Positions 12,089-21,793 are shown, counted from the first letter of the stretch. The stretch is 64,000 bases of DNA from Methylobacterium sp. C25 (GCF_021352225.1 NZ_JAAUVI010000001.1:592191-656190), one strand, 5' to 3'. Notes: a model not told the origin generated them from the sequence alone. Program-made: numbers and translations.

Positions 12089-12586
12089 TCAGGCTGGCGC
12101 CGCCTCGGCGAGAGCATCGGCCACGGCCCGTTCGAGATCCGCCGGCTTGGTCTTGGGTGCGAACCGGGCCATCACCCGGCCGTCACGCCCAACCAGGAAC
12201 TTCGTGAAATTCCACTTGATCGACTGTGACCCGAACAGGCCCGGGCGCTCACGCTTGAGCCGGATGAACAGCGGGTCGGCCGCCGGCCCGTTCACCTCGA
12301 CCTTGGCGAGCACCGGGAAGGTCACGTCGTAGGTGAGCGAGCAGAACTGCGCGATCTCTTCGGCATTCCCCGGCTCTTGCGCGCCAAACTGATTGCAGGG
12401 CAGGCCGAGCACGACGAGACCAGCCGCGCGATGACGCCGCCAGAGCGCTTCGAGCCCCTCGTATTGCGGCGTGAACCCGCATTTCGAAGCCGTGTTGACG
12501 ATGAGCAGGACGCGACCACGATACTGGCTGAGCGGGTGAGGCGCGCCGCCCGCATCGCTTGGTGAAAAATCGTAGATGCCGCTCAT
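12089..12586 (-). CDS. Glutathione peroxidase family protein
   Basis: The 165-residue product is a thiol peroxidase of the Gpx family that reduces hydrogen peroxide and organic hydroperoxides, in bacteria often with thioredoxin as donor. The catalytic tetrad is visible: Cys36 in NTASKCGFTP, Gln70 in CNQFGAQEPG, and Trp125-Asn126 in KWNFTKFLV. Cysteine replaces selenocysteine. Cys64 in LPCNQFG and Cys82 are further candidates for the resolving residue. There is no signal peptide, so it is cytoplasmic. The start is set by GAGGAA about nine bases upstream of the ATG at 12586. It is a single gene here. Confidence 0.92.
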   Translation of the reverse strand: MSGIYDFSPSDAGGAPHPLSQYRGRVLLIVNTASKCGFTPQYEGLEALWRRHRAAGLVVLGLPCNQFGAQEPGNAEEIAQFCSLTYDVTFPVLAKVEVNGPAADPLFIRLKRERPGLFGSQSIKWNFTKFLVGRDGRVMARFAPKTKPADLERAVADALAEAAPA

Positions 12587-12808
12587 GCCGCGTTCCTCGT
12601 ATACGCCCGCGGTCTCATACAGTGGCGTCGCCGGAAAAGCTCGCACCATCGCCGCGGGCGATCCGGGATAATTAGGCAAGTTCAGTTTTGAATAGATCCA
12701 AGATCAACGCGGCATTCCTGCATCGTCACCAATCTTTTGCCGCCGGCATGATTGCGCCGCGCCGCTGGCAACGTTAGGCGGCGCACACGCTGTGCTGAAG
12801 GCCGCTCC

Positions 12809-13561
12809 ATGACACCGATCCGCTTTTCCCTGCTCACGGCAACGTTGCTGATCGCATCTGCGACGCTCGCGCCGCCGGCTCGGGCGCAGGAGCCCGAGGC
12901 CCCGGCCGCCGCGCCTGAAGCACCGGCCGCGCCCGAGGAGGCCGCCAAGGCGAAGCCGCGTCCCAAGAAGGTCCTGCCGCACAAGCCGAAGGTCGCCGAG
13001 CCCAAACCGGCGGATGCCAAGCCGGCCGATCAGAAGACGGCGGAGCCTGCGGCCAAAGCGGCCTCTGACGGCACGTTGCTGGAGCCGGCGGTTTCCGATG
13101 CAAAAGTGCAGTGGCCGAACGGGGCCCGCTCCGTCAGCGAGTCCTATGGCGACTGGACCATGAACTGTAATCGCGAGGGCTCGCAGACGGATTGCGTGGT
13201 GATCCAGTCCCAGGGCGATCGCCGCACTGGCCGGCGGCAGTTCAGCGTCGAACTGCGTGCGCCGAAGGATGGCCGCGCCGAGGGTCTGATCCTGATGCCG
13301 TTCGGCATGCAGATCGAGCCCGGCGTCAGCTTCAAGCTGGACGACCGCACCCTCGGCAAGGGCGCGCCCTTCTCCTACTGCGTCAATGACGGCTGCCTCG
13401 TGCCGATCAGCCTGCCGACGCTCGCCACCGATACCATGAAGACCGCCCAGACCATGAGCGTGTCGGGGATGAAGCAGGACGCGAAGGAGCCGACGACGAT
13501 CAGCGTGCCGCTGGCCGGCTTCGCGGCCGCCTTCGCCAGAGCCGCCGCTTTCGGTGGTTGA
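12809..13561 (+). CDS. IalB-like exported protein
   Basis: The 250-residue product belongs to the invasion-associated locus B family, periplasmic proteins widespread in Rhizobiales and named after a Bartonella erythrocyte-invasion factor; their molecular role is unresolved. A signal peptide (about 1-27, ending PPARA) is followed by a low-complexity Ala/Pro/Glu/Lys spacer (28-95). The conserved IalB domain comes next (about 108-250), with YGDWTMNCNREGSQTDCVVIQ, LRAPKDGRAEGLILMPFGM and the Cys pair in SYCVNDGCLVPI. The long spacer may cross the peptidoglycan. It is the first of three exported proteins on this strand. Confidence 0.86.
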   Translation: MTPIRFSLLTATLLIASATLAPPARAQEPEAPAAAPEAPAAPEEAAKAKPRPKKVLPHKPKVAEPKPADAKPADQKTAEPAAKAASDGTLLEPAVSDAKVQWPNGARSVSESYGDWTMNCNREGSQTDCVVIQSQGDRRTGRRQFSVELRAPKDGRAEGLILMPFGMQIEPGVSFKLDDRTLGKGAPFSYCVNDGCLVPISLPTLATDTMKTAQTMSVSGMKQDAKEPTTISVPLAGFAAAFARAAAFGG

Positions 13562-13672
13562 GACCGGGCAGAACAGGCAAGCCGCGCTGGGTTGACCCCG
13601 GCAGCGTCCTCCCGCAACGGAAGGCCAACGCGCGATCACAGGCGCACTGGAAATCCGTTTGGGAGGAAGATG

Positions 13673-14164
13673 ATGAAGCAGGCCCTATCCGCCGTATGCC
13701 TCGCGGCCGCTTTCGCCGCGGCCTCGGCTGGCCCACTCGCCGCCGAGACGCCCGCTGCGCCCGAACCGGCTCCGGCGCAAGCGGCGCCGGCACCTGCTCC
13801 CGGCCCACAGGCCGACCCGCGCGTCGAGCGCCAGCGCAAGGGCGCCGCGAAACTCGCCGGCATGATCCGCTTCGTGGACGTCGAGTGCCCGGATGCGAAG
13901 CCCGATTACGACCGCTTCAAGAAGGTCATCGCGTCGATGGGCGTCGACCTCAAGGACCTCGAACAAGGTCCGCTGATGATCGAGTCGCTGGGCTACAGCG
14001 AGGCCTACAAGAAGAATACCGCCGAGAGCTGCAAGCGCGCCTTCGAGCATTTCGGCGAAAGCGGAACCACGGTCCCGGGGCTCCTCGCCCACAAGGCACC
14101 GGACGCGAAGGCGCCAAACGCCACCGCTCCTGATGCGAAGCCTCCCGAAACCAAGGCTCAGTGA
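13673..14164 (+). CDS. Exported hypothetical protein
   Basis: This 163-residue protein has a signal peptide (MKQALSAVCLAAAFAAASAGPLAA), a Pro/Ala-rich spacer, a compact helical domain at about 50-135 with two cysteines (VECPDAKPDYDRFKK and ESCKRAFEHFG) that may form a disulfide, and a second Ala/Pro/Lys tail with DAKxP repeats. I know no named family. Two adjacent ATGs follow GGGAGG; the second, at 13673, has the better spacing. The gene lies between the IalB-like gene and the 1118-residue exported protein, and the three could form one transcript with an envelope role. Confidence 0.72.
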   Translation: MKQALSAVCLAAAFAAASAGPLAAETPAAPEPAPAQAAPAPAPGPQADPRVERQRKGAAKLAGMIRFVDVECPDAKPDYDRFKKVIASMGVDLKDLEQGPLMIESLGYSEAYKKNTAESCKRAFEHFGESGTTVPGLLAHKAPDAKAPNATAPDAKPPETKAQ

Positions 14165-14266
14165 CGAGACCTTAAGCGCGCATTCACCCCGTTCAGCGAC
14201 ACTCCGGCCCGAATGTGGCGTACGGCCGACCCTGTCGCGGGGTCGCCGAGAGTTCGGACGGGCGCG

Positions 14267-17200
14267 ATGCGATTGCGAGCCGAGGGCGAGAGGCGGCCGC
14301 GCGGGGCGAGTGCCCTGCTGCGGCTCGTCGCGCTATCGGCCCTCCTGGGGCTCGCTTTGCCGGGCGCCTCGGCCCAGGCCGCGCGCCTGGTTTCGGCCAA
14401 TGGCAGCCAGCCCGGCGGCTACGGCCGCATCATCCTTGCGTTCGATGTTCCGGTCGCGGTCAAGGCGCGCCTCTCGGGCGCGATCCTGACGCTCAGCTTC
14501 GGCGAAGCCGTCAAGGCAGGGTCTGAGCGGATCGCAGCGGGCATGCCGGATTTCGTCAGCATCGTGCGGCGCGATCCCGACGGCTCCGCCCTCAGGCTTG
14601 CCCTGCAGCGCGGCTACCGCGTGAACCTGCAGCAAGCCGGCGAGCAGGTCTTCGTGGACCTGCTACCGGAAAGCTGGGCCGGACTGCCACCGCCGCTGCC
14701 ACCCGAGACGATCGCCGAACTCGCCCGCCGTGCCCGCGAGGCAGAAGCCGCGCTGACGGCCAGCAAGCCCGCACCGCTGCCGCAATCCATTGCGGCGGAA
14801 GTCTCGAACGCGCCCGGACGAACCCGGGTCAGCCTCAGGTTGCCGCGCGACCTCAAGGCGGTCTTCGAAGAGGCCGACGAGGGTCAGCGCCTGACGCTGG
14901 CCGGCGCATGGCGCATCGACGATCAGGGCGCACGTGGGCGCATGAAGCCCGAAATCGGCAGCATTCACATCGTGAACGATGCCTCGGGCGCGCAGCTGAC
15001 CGCGCTCCCTGCCGACGGCGTCAGGGTCGAGACCAGCCGCGATGGCGAGGAAGCGGTCATCGACTTCCTTTGGAAACTGCCCGAGACCGCGAAGGCCCAG
15101 GACGGCAAGGACGCCTTGAAGGCTGCAACTGCCGACCCCGGAAAACCCACGCACGACAAGGCCGAAACAGACGGTCCGGCTACGGCCACGGCCGCCCCGA
15201 AGGGCGAACCTGCCAAGGCGGAAATCCAACCGACGGAGCCGCCGCCGCGTCGCGCCGGCTCTGGGCTGGTCTTCCCCTTCGAGAAAGCCGTCCCGGCCGC
15301 TCTGTTCGAGCGGGCCGGCATTGCCACGCTCGTGTTCGAGACGCCGGGGCCGATCGCGGTGCCGCCTCCCGGCGCGACCGGACTGGTGCCGCTCGGCCCC
15401 ACGCAGCGGGTCGGGAACGTGACGGTGGTTCGCTTCAACGTGCCGACGGGCACCCTCGTCGACCTCCTTCCGGTCACGGAGCCACGGGGCTGGGAACTCG
15501 CGACCGGCGACGTCGTCGCGCCGAGCGAGAGCCTGCTCGCCAGACGCGCATCGGGCGGCAAGGGCCGCGTCGCCATCGGCGTCGGCCTGCCCGATCCCGG
15601 TTCGGTCACCTGGCTCGATCTCGACGGCGAGCGCGTCGCCGTGGTGACGGCGGGTGGCACGAAGCGGGCAGGTGTGTCGAAGCCGCAGCGCTTCGTCGAT
15701 TTCGAGTTGCTGCCGAGCCGGGTCGGCCTCGCGGTGCTTGCCAATGCCGACGACCTCGCCGTGAGACCAGACATCGACGGGATTGCGATCGAGCGCGAGG
15801 GCGGCGTCGCGGTGTCGGGCCTCACCCGTGCGCCGGAGCCGACCGTCGCGCCGGCCGGTGATTTGGTCATCGATCGCGATGCTTGGCAGACCGCGCGGCG
15901 CGGCGATGTCGGCGCGGCGTTGCGTGAAAAATATGCCGCAGCAGCGGGTGCCTCGAATGCGGAACGCAGTGCGGCCCGCCTCGCGCTCGCCAAGGCACTG
16001 ATGGCCAACGGTCTCGACATGGAGGCGCTCGGCGTCCTCGCCGTCGCCGCGTCGGAAGACCCTGTCCTCGACGGCGAAGCGCAGACCGCGCTGATGCGCG
16101 GCATCATGACGGCGCGGATCGGACGCTTCGACGAGGCCGAGAAGATATTGGCCAACGAGCGGTTCGCCCGCAATCCCGAAGCGCGGCTCTGGCGGGGTTA
16201 CATCGCGGCCCGACAGGGCCGTTGGGGCGCGGCCGATTCGAGCCTGAATGCCGGCATATCGGTGCTGGAGCGCTATCCCGAGGGCGTCGCGGCACCGCTC
16301 TACGCAGATGCCTCGGAAGCATCGGTCGAGCTCGGCGACTGGGACGGCGCCCTGCGCACGATCCGCGCCGCGACGCTCGGAGCCGACGCGCTGACCCGCG
16401 ACCGCGTCACGCTGCTGCGCGCCCGGATCGACGAGGCCAAGGGCGGCGTCGCAGCGGCGCTCGAGAGCTACGACGCCCTCGCCGCCAAGGCACAGCGCCC
16501 CATCGCGGCGGCCGCGAGCCTGCGCGCGACGATGCTGTCGCAGACGCAGCACAAGATCGACACCAAGGAAGCCATCGACCGGCTCGAGACGCTGGCTCTC
16601 ATCTGGCACGGCGGCGCCACCGAGGCCGAGACGCTGGGCATGCTCGGCCGCCTCTACACCGAGGCCGGCCGCTGGCGGCAGGTTTTCGCGACGGCGCGGC
16701 GCGCCAATATCCTGGCGCCGGACGCGCCCGCCACGCGCACGATGCAGGAAGCCGCGCAGGCCCTGTTCGAGGATCTCTTCCTCGGCGAGCGTGCCGCTTC
16801 GCTCGGCGGCGTCGAGGCCCTGGCGCTCTATTTCGACTTCAAGGAATTCGCGCCGATCGGGCGGCGCGCCGACGAGATCGTGCGGCGGCTGGCCGACCGG
16901 CTCGTCGCCCTCGACCTGCTCGAATCCGCCGACGAGCTCCTGGACCATCAGGTCGCGCACCGCCTGACCGGCCCGGCCCGCGCCAGTGTCGCCGCACGGC
17001 TCGCAACCATTCGCCTGATGGAGGGCAAGCCGCTCGAAGCATTCAAGGTCCTGGAGGAGACGCACCTGCCATCGCTCAGCGAGGACCTGCGCCGCGCCCG
17101 CGCCTTGCTGCGCGCCCGCGCCCTGTCCGACCTGACGCGGACCGACCTTGCCCTGGAGACGATCGAGGGAGAGAGCGGCCCGGATGCCGAACGCCTGCGG

Positions 17201-17623
17201 GCCGACATCCTCTGGTCGGCACGGCGCTGGCGCGAGGCCGGCGAGGCGCACGAGGGACTGCTCGGCGACGTCTGGCGCGGCAAGAAGCCCCTCGACGATG
17301 CGGCTCGCGCCGACGTCATTCGCGCCGGGATCGCCTATGGGTTGGCCGGCGAGAGCCTTGGCCTGGAGCGGTTGAAGGCAAAGTTCGCCGGCCCCATGGC
17401 CGACGGACCCGATGCGCGCACATTCGCTCTGCTCACCCGCAGCGACGCGCCGCGCACAGCGGCTTTCCGTGAGGCGGCCCGCCGCGCCACCTCCGCGGAA
17501 ACGCTTGGCGCGTTCCTCGCCGAGTACCGCAAGCACTATCCGGATGCCGCCGTGCCCGAGCGTGGCTCCGAGGGCGCCGCCTCGCGCGCCGAGGCGAGCG
17601 GAACGCCAACCCCGAAGGGCTGA
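14267..17623 (+). CDS. Very large exported protein, AMIN-like start and helical-repeat body
   Basis: The 1118-residue product begins with a signal peptide (about 1-38, ending GASAQAA). Residues 40-130 look like a small beta domain (YGRIILAFDVPVAVKARLSG, LRLALQRGYRVNLQQAG) comparable to AMIN-type peptidoglycan or pilus-anchor modules. A long Pro/Ala-rich region and a second beta region follow to about residue 540. The C-terminal half (about 560-1100) is a solenoid of TPR/SEL1-like helical pairs, for example ARLALAKALMANGLDMEALGVLAVAA and LWRGYIAARQGRWGAADSSLNAGI. It is probably a periplasmic scaffold. The ATG at 14267 starts the signal peptide. Its stop lies three bases from that of the convergent DUF779 gene. 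Confidence 0.8.
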   Translation: MRLRAEGERRPRGASALLRLVALSALLGLALPGASAQAARLVSANGSQPGGYGRIILAFDVPVAVKARLSGAILTLSFGEAVKAGSERIAAGMPDFVSIVRRDPDGSALRLALQRGYRVNLQQAGEQVFVDLLPESWAGLPPPLPPETIAELARRAREAEAALTASKPAPLPQSIAAEVSNAPGRTRVSLRLPRDLKAVFEEADEGQRLTLAGAWRIDDQGARGRMKPEIGSIHIVNDASGAQLTALPADGVRVETSRDGEEAVIDFLWKLPETAKAQDGKDALKAATADPGKPTHDKAETDGPATATAAPKGEPAKAEIQPTEPPPRRAGSGLVFPFEKAVPAALFERAGIATLVFETPGPIAVPPPGATGLVPLGPTQRVGNVTVVRFNVPTGTLVDLLPVTEPRGWELATGDVVAPSESLLARRASGGKGRVAIGVGLPDPGSVTWLDLDGERVAVVTAGGTKRAGVSKPQRFVDFELLPSRVGLAVLANADDLAVRPDIDGIAIEREGGVAVSGLTRAPEPTVAPAGDLVIDRDAWQTARRGDVGAALREKYAAAAGASNAERSAARLALAKALMANGLDMEALGVLAVAASEDPVLDGEAQTALMRGIMTARIGRFDEAEKILANERFARNPEARLWRGYIAARQGRWGAADSSLNAGISVLERYPEGVAAPLYADASEASVELGDWDGALRTIRAATLGADALTRDRVTLLRARIDEAKGGVAAALESYDALAAKAQRPIAAAASLRATMLSQTQHKIDTKEAIDRLETLALIWHGGATEAETLGMLGRLYTEAGRWRQVFATARRANILAPDAPATRTMQEAAQALFEDLFLGERAASLGGVEALALYFDFKEFAPIGRRADEIVRRLADRLVALDLLESADELLDHQVAHRLTGPARASVAARLATIRLMEGKPLEAFKVLEETHLPSLSEDLRRARALLRARALSDLTRTDLALETIEGESGPDAERLRADILWSARRWREAGEAHEGLLGDVWRGKKPLDDAARADVIRAGIAYGLAGESLGLERLKAKFAGPMADGPDARTFALLTRSDAPRTAAFREAARRATSAETLGAFLAEYRKHYPDAAVPERGSEGAASRAEASGTPTPKG

Positions 17624-17626
17624 ACG

Positions 17627-18067
17627 TCAGATCTGGCAGGCGCCGGCGAGCGCATCGTTCTCGGCCTGGCTGAACAGGCGCGAGCGGATGTGGAAACGCT
17701 TCTCGCGGCCGTTCTCCAGCGAGAACATGCCGCCGCGGCCCGGCACCACGTCGAGGATGATGTGGGTGTGCTGCCAGACGCCGAACTGCGAGCGCGAGAT
17801 GAAGAAATCCGCCCCGGCGACCTGGCCGAGATGCACGTCTCCGTCACTCGTGATGAAGTCGCCGACGGGGTAGCACATCGGCGACGAGCCATCGCAGCAG
17901 CCGCCCGACTGGTGGAACATCACCGGACCGTAATCCGCCTTAAGCTCTTCGATGAGCTCCAGTGCGGCCGGCGTTGCCGTCACGCGCAGCGGCGTGCCGG
18001 CATTGTCGGCCTGTTCGGCGGTCACCGGCTCGGCGGCTTCGACGGGGCTCGTGGCCTGTTCAGTCAT
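17627..18067 (-). CDS. DUF779 protein linked to aldehyde dehydrogenase
   Basis: This 146-residue cytoplasmic protein matches DUF779: ELKADYGPVMFHQSGGCCDGSSPMCYP near residue 42, then FISRSQFGVWQHTHIILDVVPGRGGMFSLE. The Cys-Cys and Cys-His residues could bind a metal. DUF779 genes are repeatedly found beside aldehyde dehydrogenase genes, and here one lies directly downstream of such a gene on the same strand. Its role is unproven; an accessory or stress-related function with the enzyme is inferred. A terminator lies between the two genes, so its expression may depend on read-through or a separate promoter. GGGAGA precedes the ATG. Confidence 0.88.
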   Translation of the reverse strand: MTEQATSPVEAAEPVTAEQADNAGTPLRVTATPAALELIEELKADYGPVMFHQSGGCCDGSSPMCYPVGDFITSDGDVHLGQVAGADFFISRSQFGVWQHTHIILDVVPGRGGMFSLENGREKRFHIRSRLFSQAENDALAGACQI

Positions 18068-18157
18068 GAGGTCGTCTCCCTAAGCTGTTCTGTTGTTATG
18101 TGAGGCGTTCGGCGTCGAATTCCACGCTGCGTCGGACGGAGAGCGGAGCGCTTCAAA

Positions 18158-18185
18158 CAAAAAACCCCGGCCTTTCAGCCGGGGT
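18158..18185 (-). terminator. Rho-independent terminator after aldehyde dehydrogenase gene
   Basis: On the minus strand the arms ACCCCGGC and GCCGGGGT form a perfect 8-bp stem around the loop TGAAAG, followed by a T run and TTTG. It lies 25 bases after the aldehyde dehydrogenase stop and about 90 bases before the DUF779 start, so it should end or attenuate the first transcript. Confidence 0.88.
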
Positions 18186-18209
18186 CGGAGGTGCGGGAGG
18201 AAACGCCTC

Positions 18210-19733
18210 CTAGAAGAAGCCGAGCTTCTTCGCGGAGTAGGACACCAGCATGTTCTTGGTCTGCTGGTAATGGTCGAGCATCATCTTGTGGGTCTCGCGG
18301 CCGATGCCGGACTGCTTGTAGCCGCCGAAGGCCGCGTGGGCCGGGTAGGCGTGGTAGCAGTTCGTCCAGACGCGGCCGGCCTGGATGGCGCGGCCGAAGC
18401 GGTAGGCGCGGGTCCCGTCGCGGGTCCAGACGCCGGCGCCGAGGCCGTAGAGCGTGTCGTTGGCGATCGAGAGCGCCTCTTCGTCGTCCTTGAAGGTGGC
18501 GACGGAGAGAACCGGGCCGAAGATCTCCTCCTGGAAGATCCGCATCTTGTTGTGGCCCTTGAACACGGTCGGCTGCATGTAGAAGCCTTCCGCCAGATCA
18601 CCGTCGCGGTTGCCGCGGGCGCCGCCGGTGAGGCACTGCGCGCCTTCCTGCTTGCCGATGTCGACGTAGCTCAGGATCTTCTCGAGCTGCTCCGAGGAGG
18701 CCTGGGCGCCGATCATGGTCGCCGGATCGAGCGGCGAGCCCTGGGTGATCGCCTCGACGCGCTTGATGGCGCGCTCCATGAAGCGGTCGTAGATCTTCTC
18801 GTGCACGAGCGCGCGGCTCGGGCAGGTGCAGACCTCACCCTGGTTGAGGGCGAACATCGTGAAGCCCTCGAGGGCCTTGTCGAAGAAGTCGTCGTCCTCG
18901 TTCGCCACGTCCGAGAAGAAGATGTTCGGCGACTTGCCGCCCAGCTCCAGCGTGACCGGGATCAGGTTCTGCGAGGCGTACTGCATGATGAGGCGACCCG
19001 TGGTCGTCTCACCGGTGAAGGCGATCTTGGCGATGCGGGGCGAAGAGGCCAGCGGCTTGCCGGCTTCGAGGCCGAAGCCGTTGACGACGTTCAGCGTGCC
19101 GGGCGGCAGGATGTCGGCGATCAGTTCCAGGACGACCAGGATCGAGGCCGGGGTCTGCTCTGCGGGCTTCAGCACGATGCAGTTGCCGGCGGCGAGCGCC
19201 GGGGCGACCTTCCACACGGCCATCAGGATCGGGAAGTTCCACGGGATGATCTGGCCGACGACGCCGAGCGGCTCGTGGAAGTGGTAGGCCACCGTGTCGT
19301 GGTCGATCTCGGAGATCGAACCTTCCTGCGCGCGGACACAGCCGGCGAAGTAACGGAAATGGTCGATGGCGAGCGGGATGTCGGCATTCACCGTCTCGCG
19401 GATCGGCTTGCCGTTGTCCCAGGTCTCGGCCAGCGCGATCAGATCGAGGTTTTCCTCCATCCGGTCGGCGATCCTGTTGAGGATGCGGGCGCGTTCGGCC
19501 GGCGCGGTGCGGGCCCAGGCATCCTTGGCGGCATGCGCGGCGTCGAGCGCCTTGTCGATGTCCTGCGCGTCGGAGCGGGCGACCTCGCAGATGACCTTGC
19601 CGGTGATCGGCGAGGTGTTCTCGAAGTAGCGGCCGGCCGCGGGGGCGACCCACTTGCCGCCGATAAAATTGTCGTAGCGCGGCGAAAAGGGCGACTTGGT
19701 CTTGGCGTCAGCCAAAAATTCCGGCTTGTTCAT
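18210..19733 (-). CDS. NAD-dependent aldehyde dehydrogenase (ExaC/AldB type)
   Basis: The 507-residue enzyme oxidises an aldehyde to the acid with NAD(P)+. All key elements of the superfamily are present: [22 protein letters not shown] with the catalytic Asn, [11 protein letters not shown] for cofactor binding, FTGETTTGR, the general base Glu in [12 protein letters not shown], and the nucleophile Cys in [11 protein letters not shown]. The overall pattern ([32 protein letters not shown]) fits the acetaldehyde dehydrogenase II/ExaC group, which commonly neighbours DUF779 genes. GGAGGA lies seven bases before the ATG at 19733, so that start is preferred to the one at 19739. The substrate is inferred only as a short aliphatic aldehyde. 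Confidence 0.94.
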   Translation of the reverse strand: MNKPEFLADAKTKSPFSPRYDNFIGGKWVAPAAGRYFENTSPITGKVICEVARSDAQDIDKALDAAHAAKDAWARTAPAERARILNRIADRMEENLDLIALAETWDNGKPIRETVNADIPLAIDHFRYFAGCVRAQEGSISEIDHDTVAYHFHEPLGVVGQIIPWNFPILMAVWKVAPALAAGNCIVLKPAEQTPASILVVLELIADILPPGTLNVVNGFGLEAGKPLASSPRIAKIAFTGETTTGRLIMQYASQNLIPVTLELGGKSPNIFFSDVANEDDDFFDKALEGFTMFALNQGEVCTCPSRALVHEKIYDRFMERAIKRVEAITQGSPLDPATMIGAQASSEQLEKILSYVDIGKQEGAQCLTGGARGNRDGDLAEGFYMQPTVFKGHNKMRIFQEEIFGPVLSVATFKDDEEALSIANDTLYGLGAGVWTRDGTRAYRFGRAIQAGRVWTNCYHAYPAHAAFGGYKQSGIGRETHKMMLDHYQQTKNMLVSYSAKKLGFF

Positions 19734-19951
19734 CGGCATTCCTCCGTGTGGCTCTTTGGCGGCTTTGTTGCGGGAGACAAATCCAGCCGGTGCCTCAAAT
19801 CAAGGTGGACTTTAGGCCAACCCCGCGCCGCACCCCGCAAGTCATTGTCCGATAACGGCTTTTTCTCAAGGCAGAAATCCGCCTGGGTGCCGCTTGCGGG
19901 AGCGTCTTCTACGCCTGTTCCGGGATGATGGCGACACCTGGCGGCGCGCCC

Positions 19952-21682
19952 TCAGCGGGTCTGCGTCCTGGCCGGCTTCTTCGTGGAAGCCTGATCCGGC
20001 TCGATGCGGTGGGCGGGTGTGTCGAGACCGTTCCGATGCAGGACGAGGCCCGTGGCGCGCCCCCCGCCATCGAGTTCGAAGCTCAACTGGGCATCGACCG
20101 TCTTGAGGAAGAACTCCCGTTCGTTCTCCGCGAAAACCTCGCTGCGGGGCTGGCCTGTGGCCTGGGCATAAAGGCGGCCGTTCTCGAAACTGACGGTCAG
20201 CACGGCGTTCGGGCCGAGGTCGTAGCGGCCGGTGAGCCGGCGCAGGCGCGCGCGGTCGACCGCGACCTCGTGACGGAGCGGCCGTGGTTGGGCGAGGATG
20301 CGATCCGCCTCCTCGGGAGCGATCCTCGGCGCGATGCGGTCGCGTCCCGCCTGATGGAAAATCAGGCCGTTCGGGCGCCCGTCCGGCTCGGTGTCCAGGG
20401 TGATGCGGGCATCGATCGCTGGCGAGACGAAGGTGCGGTCGCTCTCGGGAAGGAACAGCACGGCCGGCTCCCCCGTCCCCTTCGAGAGGAGGCGTCCATG
20501 CTCGCGGGTGATGGTCAGGAAGAAGCGCGGCCCGAGCCGATAGGTGCCGGCATAGCGATCGAGGATCACATCCTCGAGGACGATCGAGTCGGGCGGATCG
20601 AGCACGCCGAGCCAGAGCGCGGAGAGTTCGCGGGCGATCTTCTGCGCGGGCGCATTCTCGTTGTTGGCGAGCACGATCACGTCGAGCCCGTCATCGGGAT
20701 AATGGTCGATCATGGAGAGGAAGCCGGACACGGCGCCCCCGTGCGACCACACCCGGCGCTCATGCGCCTTGCCGACATACCAGCCAAGCCCGTAGCCGCG
20801 ACCGCCATCGTCGGTCATCTCGGCGAGCGAGGCGGCCGAAAGCACCTTTCCTCCGAACAGCGCACGGCTCCAGGCGAGCAGGTCGTCGGCCGTGGAATAG
20901 AGGCCGCCGGCGGCATAGGCGATGCTGGAGGCCATGGCCGGCGCGTTGCGCCAATGCGCCTGGCCGAAGCGGTAGCCCGAGGCTCGGCGCGGCAGCACCA
21001 AGCTGACGTCGTCGTAGCCCGTCTCCGTCAGCGCCAGCGGCGTGAGGAAGGTGTCGCGGATGTATTGCGCATAGGGCTGGCCGGTCGCCGCCTCGATCGC
21101 CATGCCGAGCAGCACGTAGCCGGTGTTGCTGTACTCCATCCGCGTCCCCGGCTCGAAGAGCAGGGGCTCGTTCTCGACCAGCGCGATGATTTCCTGCGGT
21201 GAGCGTTCGAGGCGGGAGATCTTGGCGTAGTAGTCCGGCAGCGCCGTGTAGTTGATGATGCCGGAGGTGTGGCTGAGCAGGTGCCGCAGGGTGACGTGGT
21301 CCCAGGAAGCTGGCGCACTGGGCACGAACTGGCGGATACGGTCGTCCAGCTTGAGCTTGCCGGCCTCTACGAGCTTCAGGATCGCCGCCGCAGTGAACGG
21401 CTTGGTGAGAGATCCGATACGGAAATGCGTGTCGAGGGTGTTGGCCGCGTTCCATTCGCGATTGGCGAGGCCGTAGGCGCGGCGGAAGACCGGCTTGCCG
21501 TCTTTCGCCACCAGGATCGTGCCGGAAAACAGGCCGGATTGCAGGTAGGGCTCGATCAGGCCCTCCGCTGCGGTTGCGTAGGTCGCCTCGGTGACACGCG
21601 GGCGCGCCGCGGCCGGCAGCACCAGCGCGAGCCCGAGCATGACGATCGCGCCGAGACGCGATGCGAACCTGTCACCGATCAC
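19952..21682 (-). CDS. Exported serine hydrolase, class C beta-lactamase/AmpH-like
   Basis: The 576-residue product has a signal peptide (about 1-26) and a penicilloyl-serine transferase fold: SLTK with nucleophile Ser91 and Lys94, YSN at 184-186, and an HGG triad (VWSHGGAVSGF, near residue 312) in place of KTG. The last 200 residues are beta-rich (YAGTYRLGPRFFLTITREHGRLLSK and, repeated, LTGRYDLGPNAVLTVSFENGRLYA), two lipocalin-like modules often appended to such hydrolases. It may be a peptidase or esterase rather than a beta-lactamase. The start is GTG at 21682, with AGAGGA four bases upstream; this places the signal peptide at the N-terminus. Confidence 0.87.
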   Translation of the reverse strand: MIGDRFASRLGAIVMLGLALVLPAAARPRVTEATYATAAEGLIEPYLQSGLFSGTILVAKDGKPVFRRAYGLANREWNAANTLDTHFRIGSLTKPFTAAAILKLVEAGKLKLDDRIRQFVPSAPASWDHVTLRHLLSHTSGIINYTALPDYYAKISRLERSPQEIIALVENEPLLFEPGTRMEYSNTGYVLLGMAIEAATGQPYAQYIRDTFLTPLALTETGYDDVSLVLPRRASGYRFGQAHWRNAPAMASSIAYAAGGLYSTADDLLAWSRALFGGKVLSAASLAEMTDDGGRGYGLGWYVGKAHERRVWSHGGAVSGFLSMIDHYPDDGLDVIVLANNENAPAQKIARELSALWLGVLDPPDSIVLEDVILDRYAGTYRLGPRFFLTITREHGRLLSKGTGEPAVLFLPESDRTFVSPAIDARITLDTEPDGRPNGLIFHQAGRDRIAPRIAPEEADRILAQPRPLRHEVAVDRARLRRLTGRYDLGPNAVLTVSFENGRLYAQATGQPRSEVFAENEREFFLKTVDAQLSFELDGGGRATGLVLHRNGLDTPAHRIEPDQASTKKPARTQTR

Positions 21683-21775
21683 GCAATCCTCTGTCCGACG
21701 GGATTTTCGCCGAGGCGCACCCAACCTTTGCACTCATTGCGGCCGAGCGATGACATCCCACCGGCAGGCCCAATG

Positions 21776-21793
21776 CGGCAAGACATCTTGCCG
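21776..21793. repeat. 18-bp palindrome between purA-like gene and serine hydrolase
   Basis: CGGCAAGACATCTTGCCG is an 8-bp inverted repeat around two central bases. It lies downstream of the PurA-like stop and about 95 bases upstream of the serine hydrolase start, both on the minus strand. It lacks a following T run, so it could be an operator or a weak terminator. Confidence 0.5.

Noticed and set aside
14663..17536. A 957-codon open frame antisense to the 1118-residue exported protein
   Set aside because: The plus-strand frame has a signal peptide, sensible codon use and repeats; the antisense frame has only compositional bias.
19734..19860. Sigma-54 promoter before the aldehyde dehydrogenase gene
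   Set aside because: Related enzymes are sometimes sigma-54 dependent, but no GG/GC pair with the required 10-base spacing and flanks is present.
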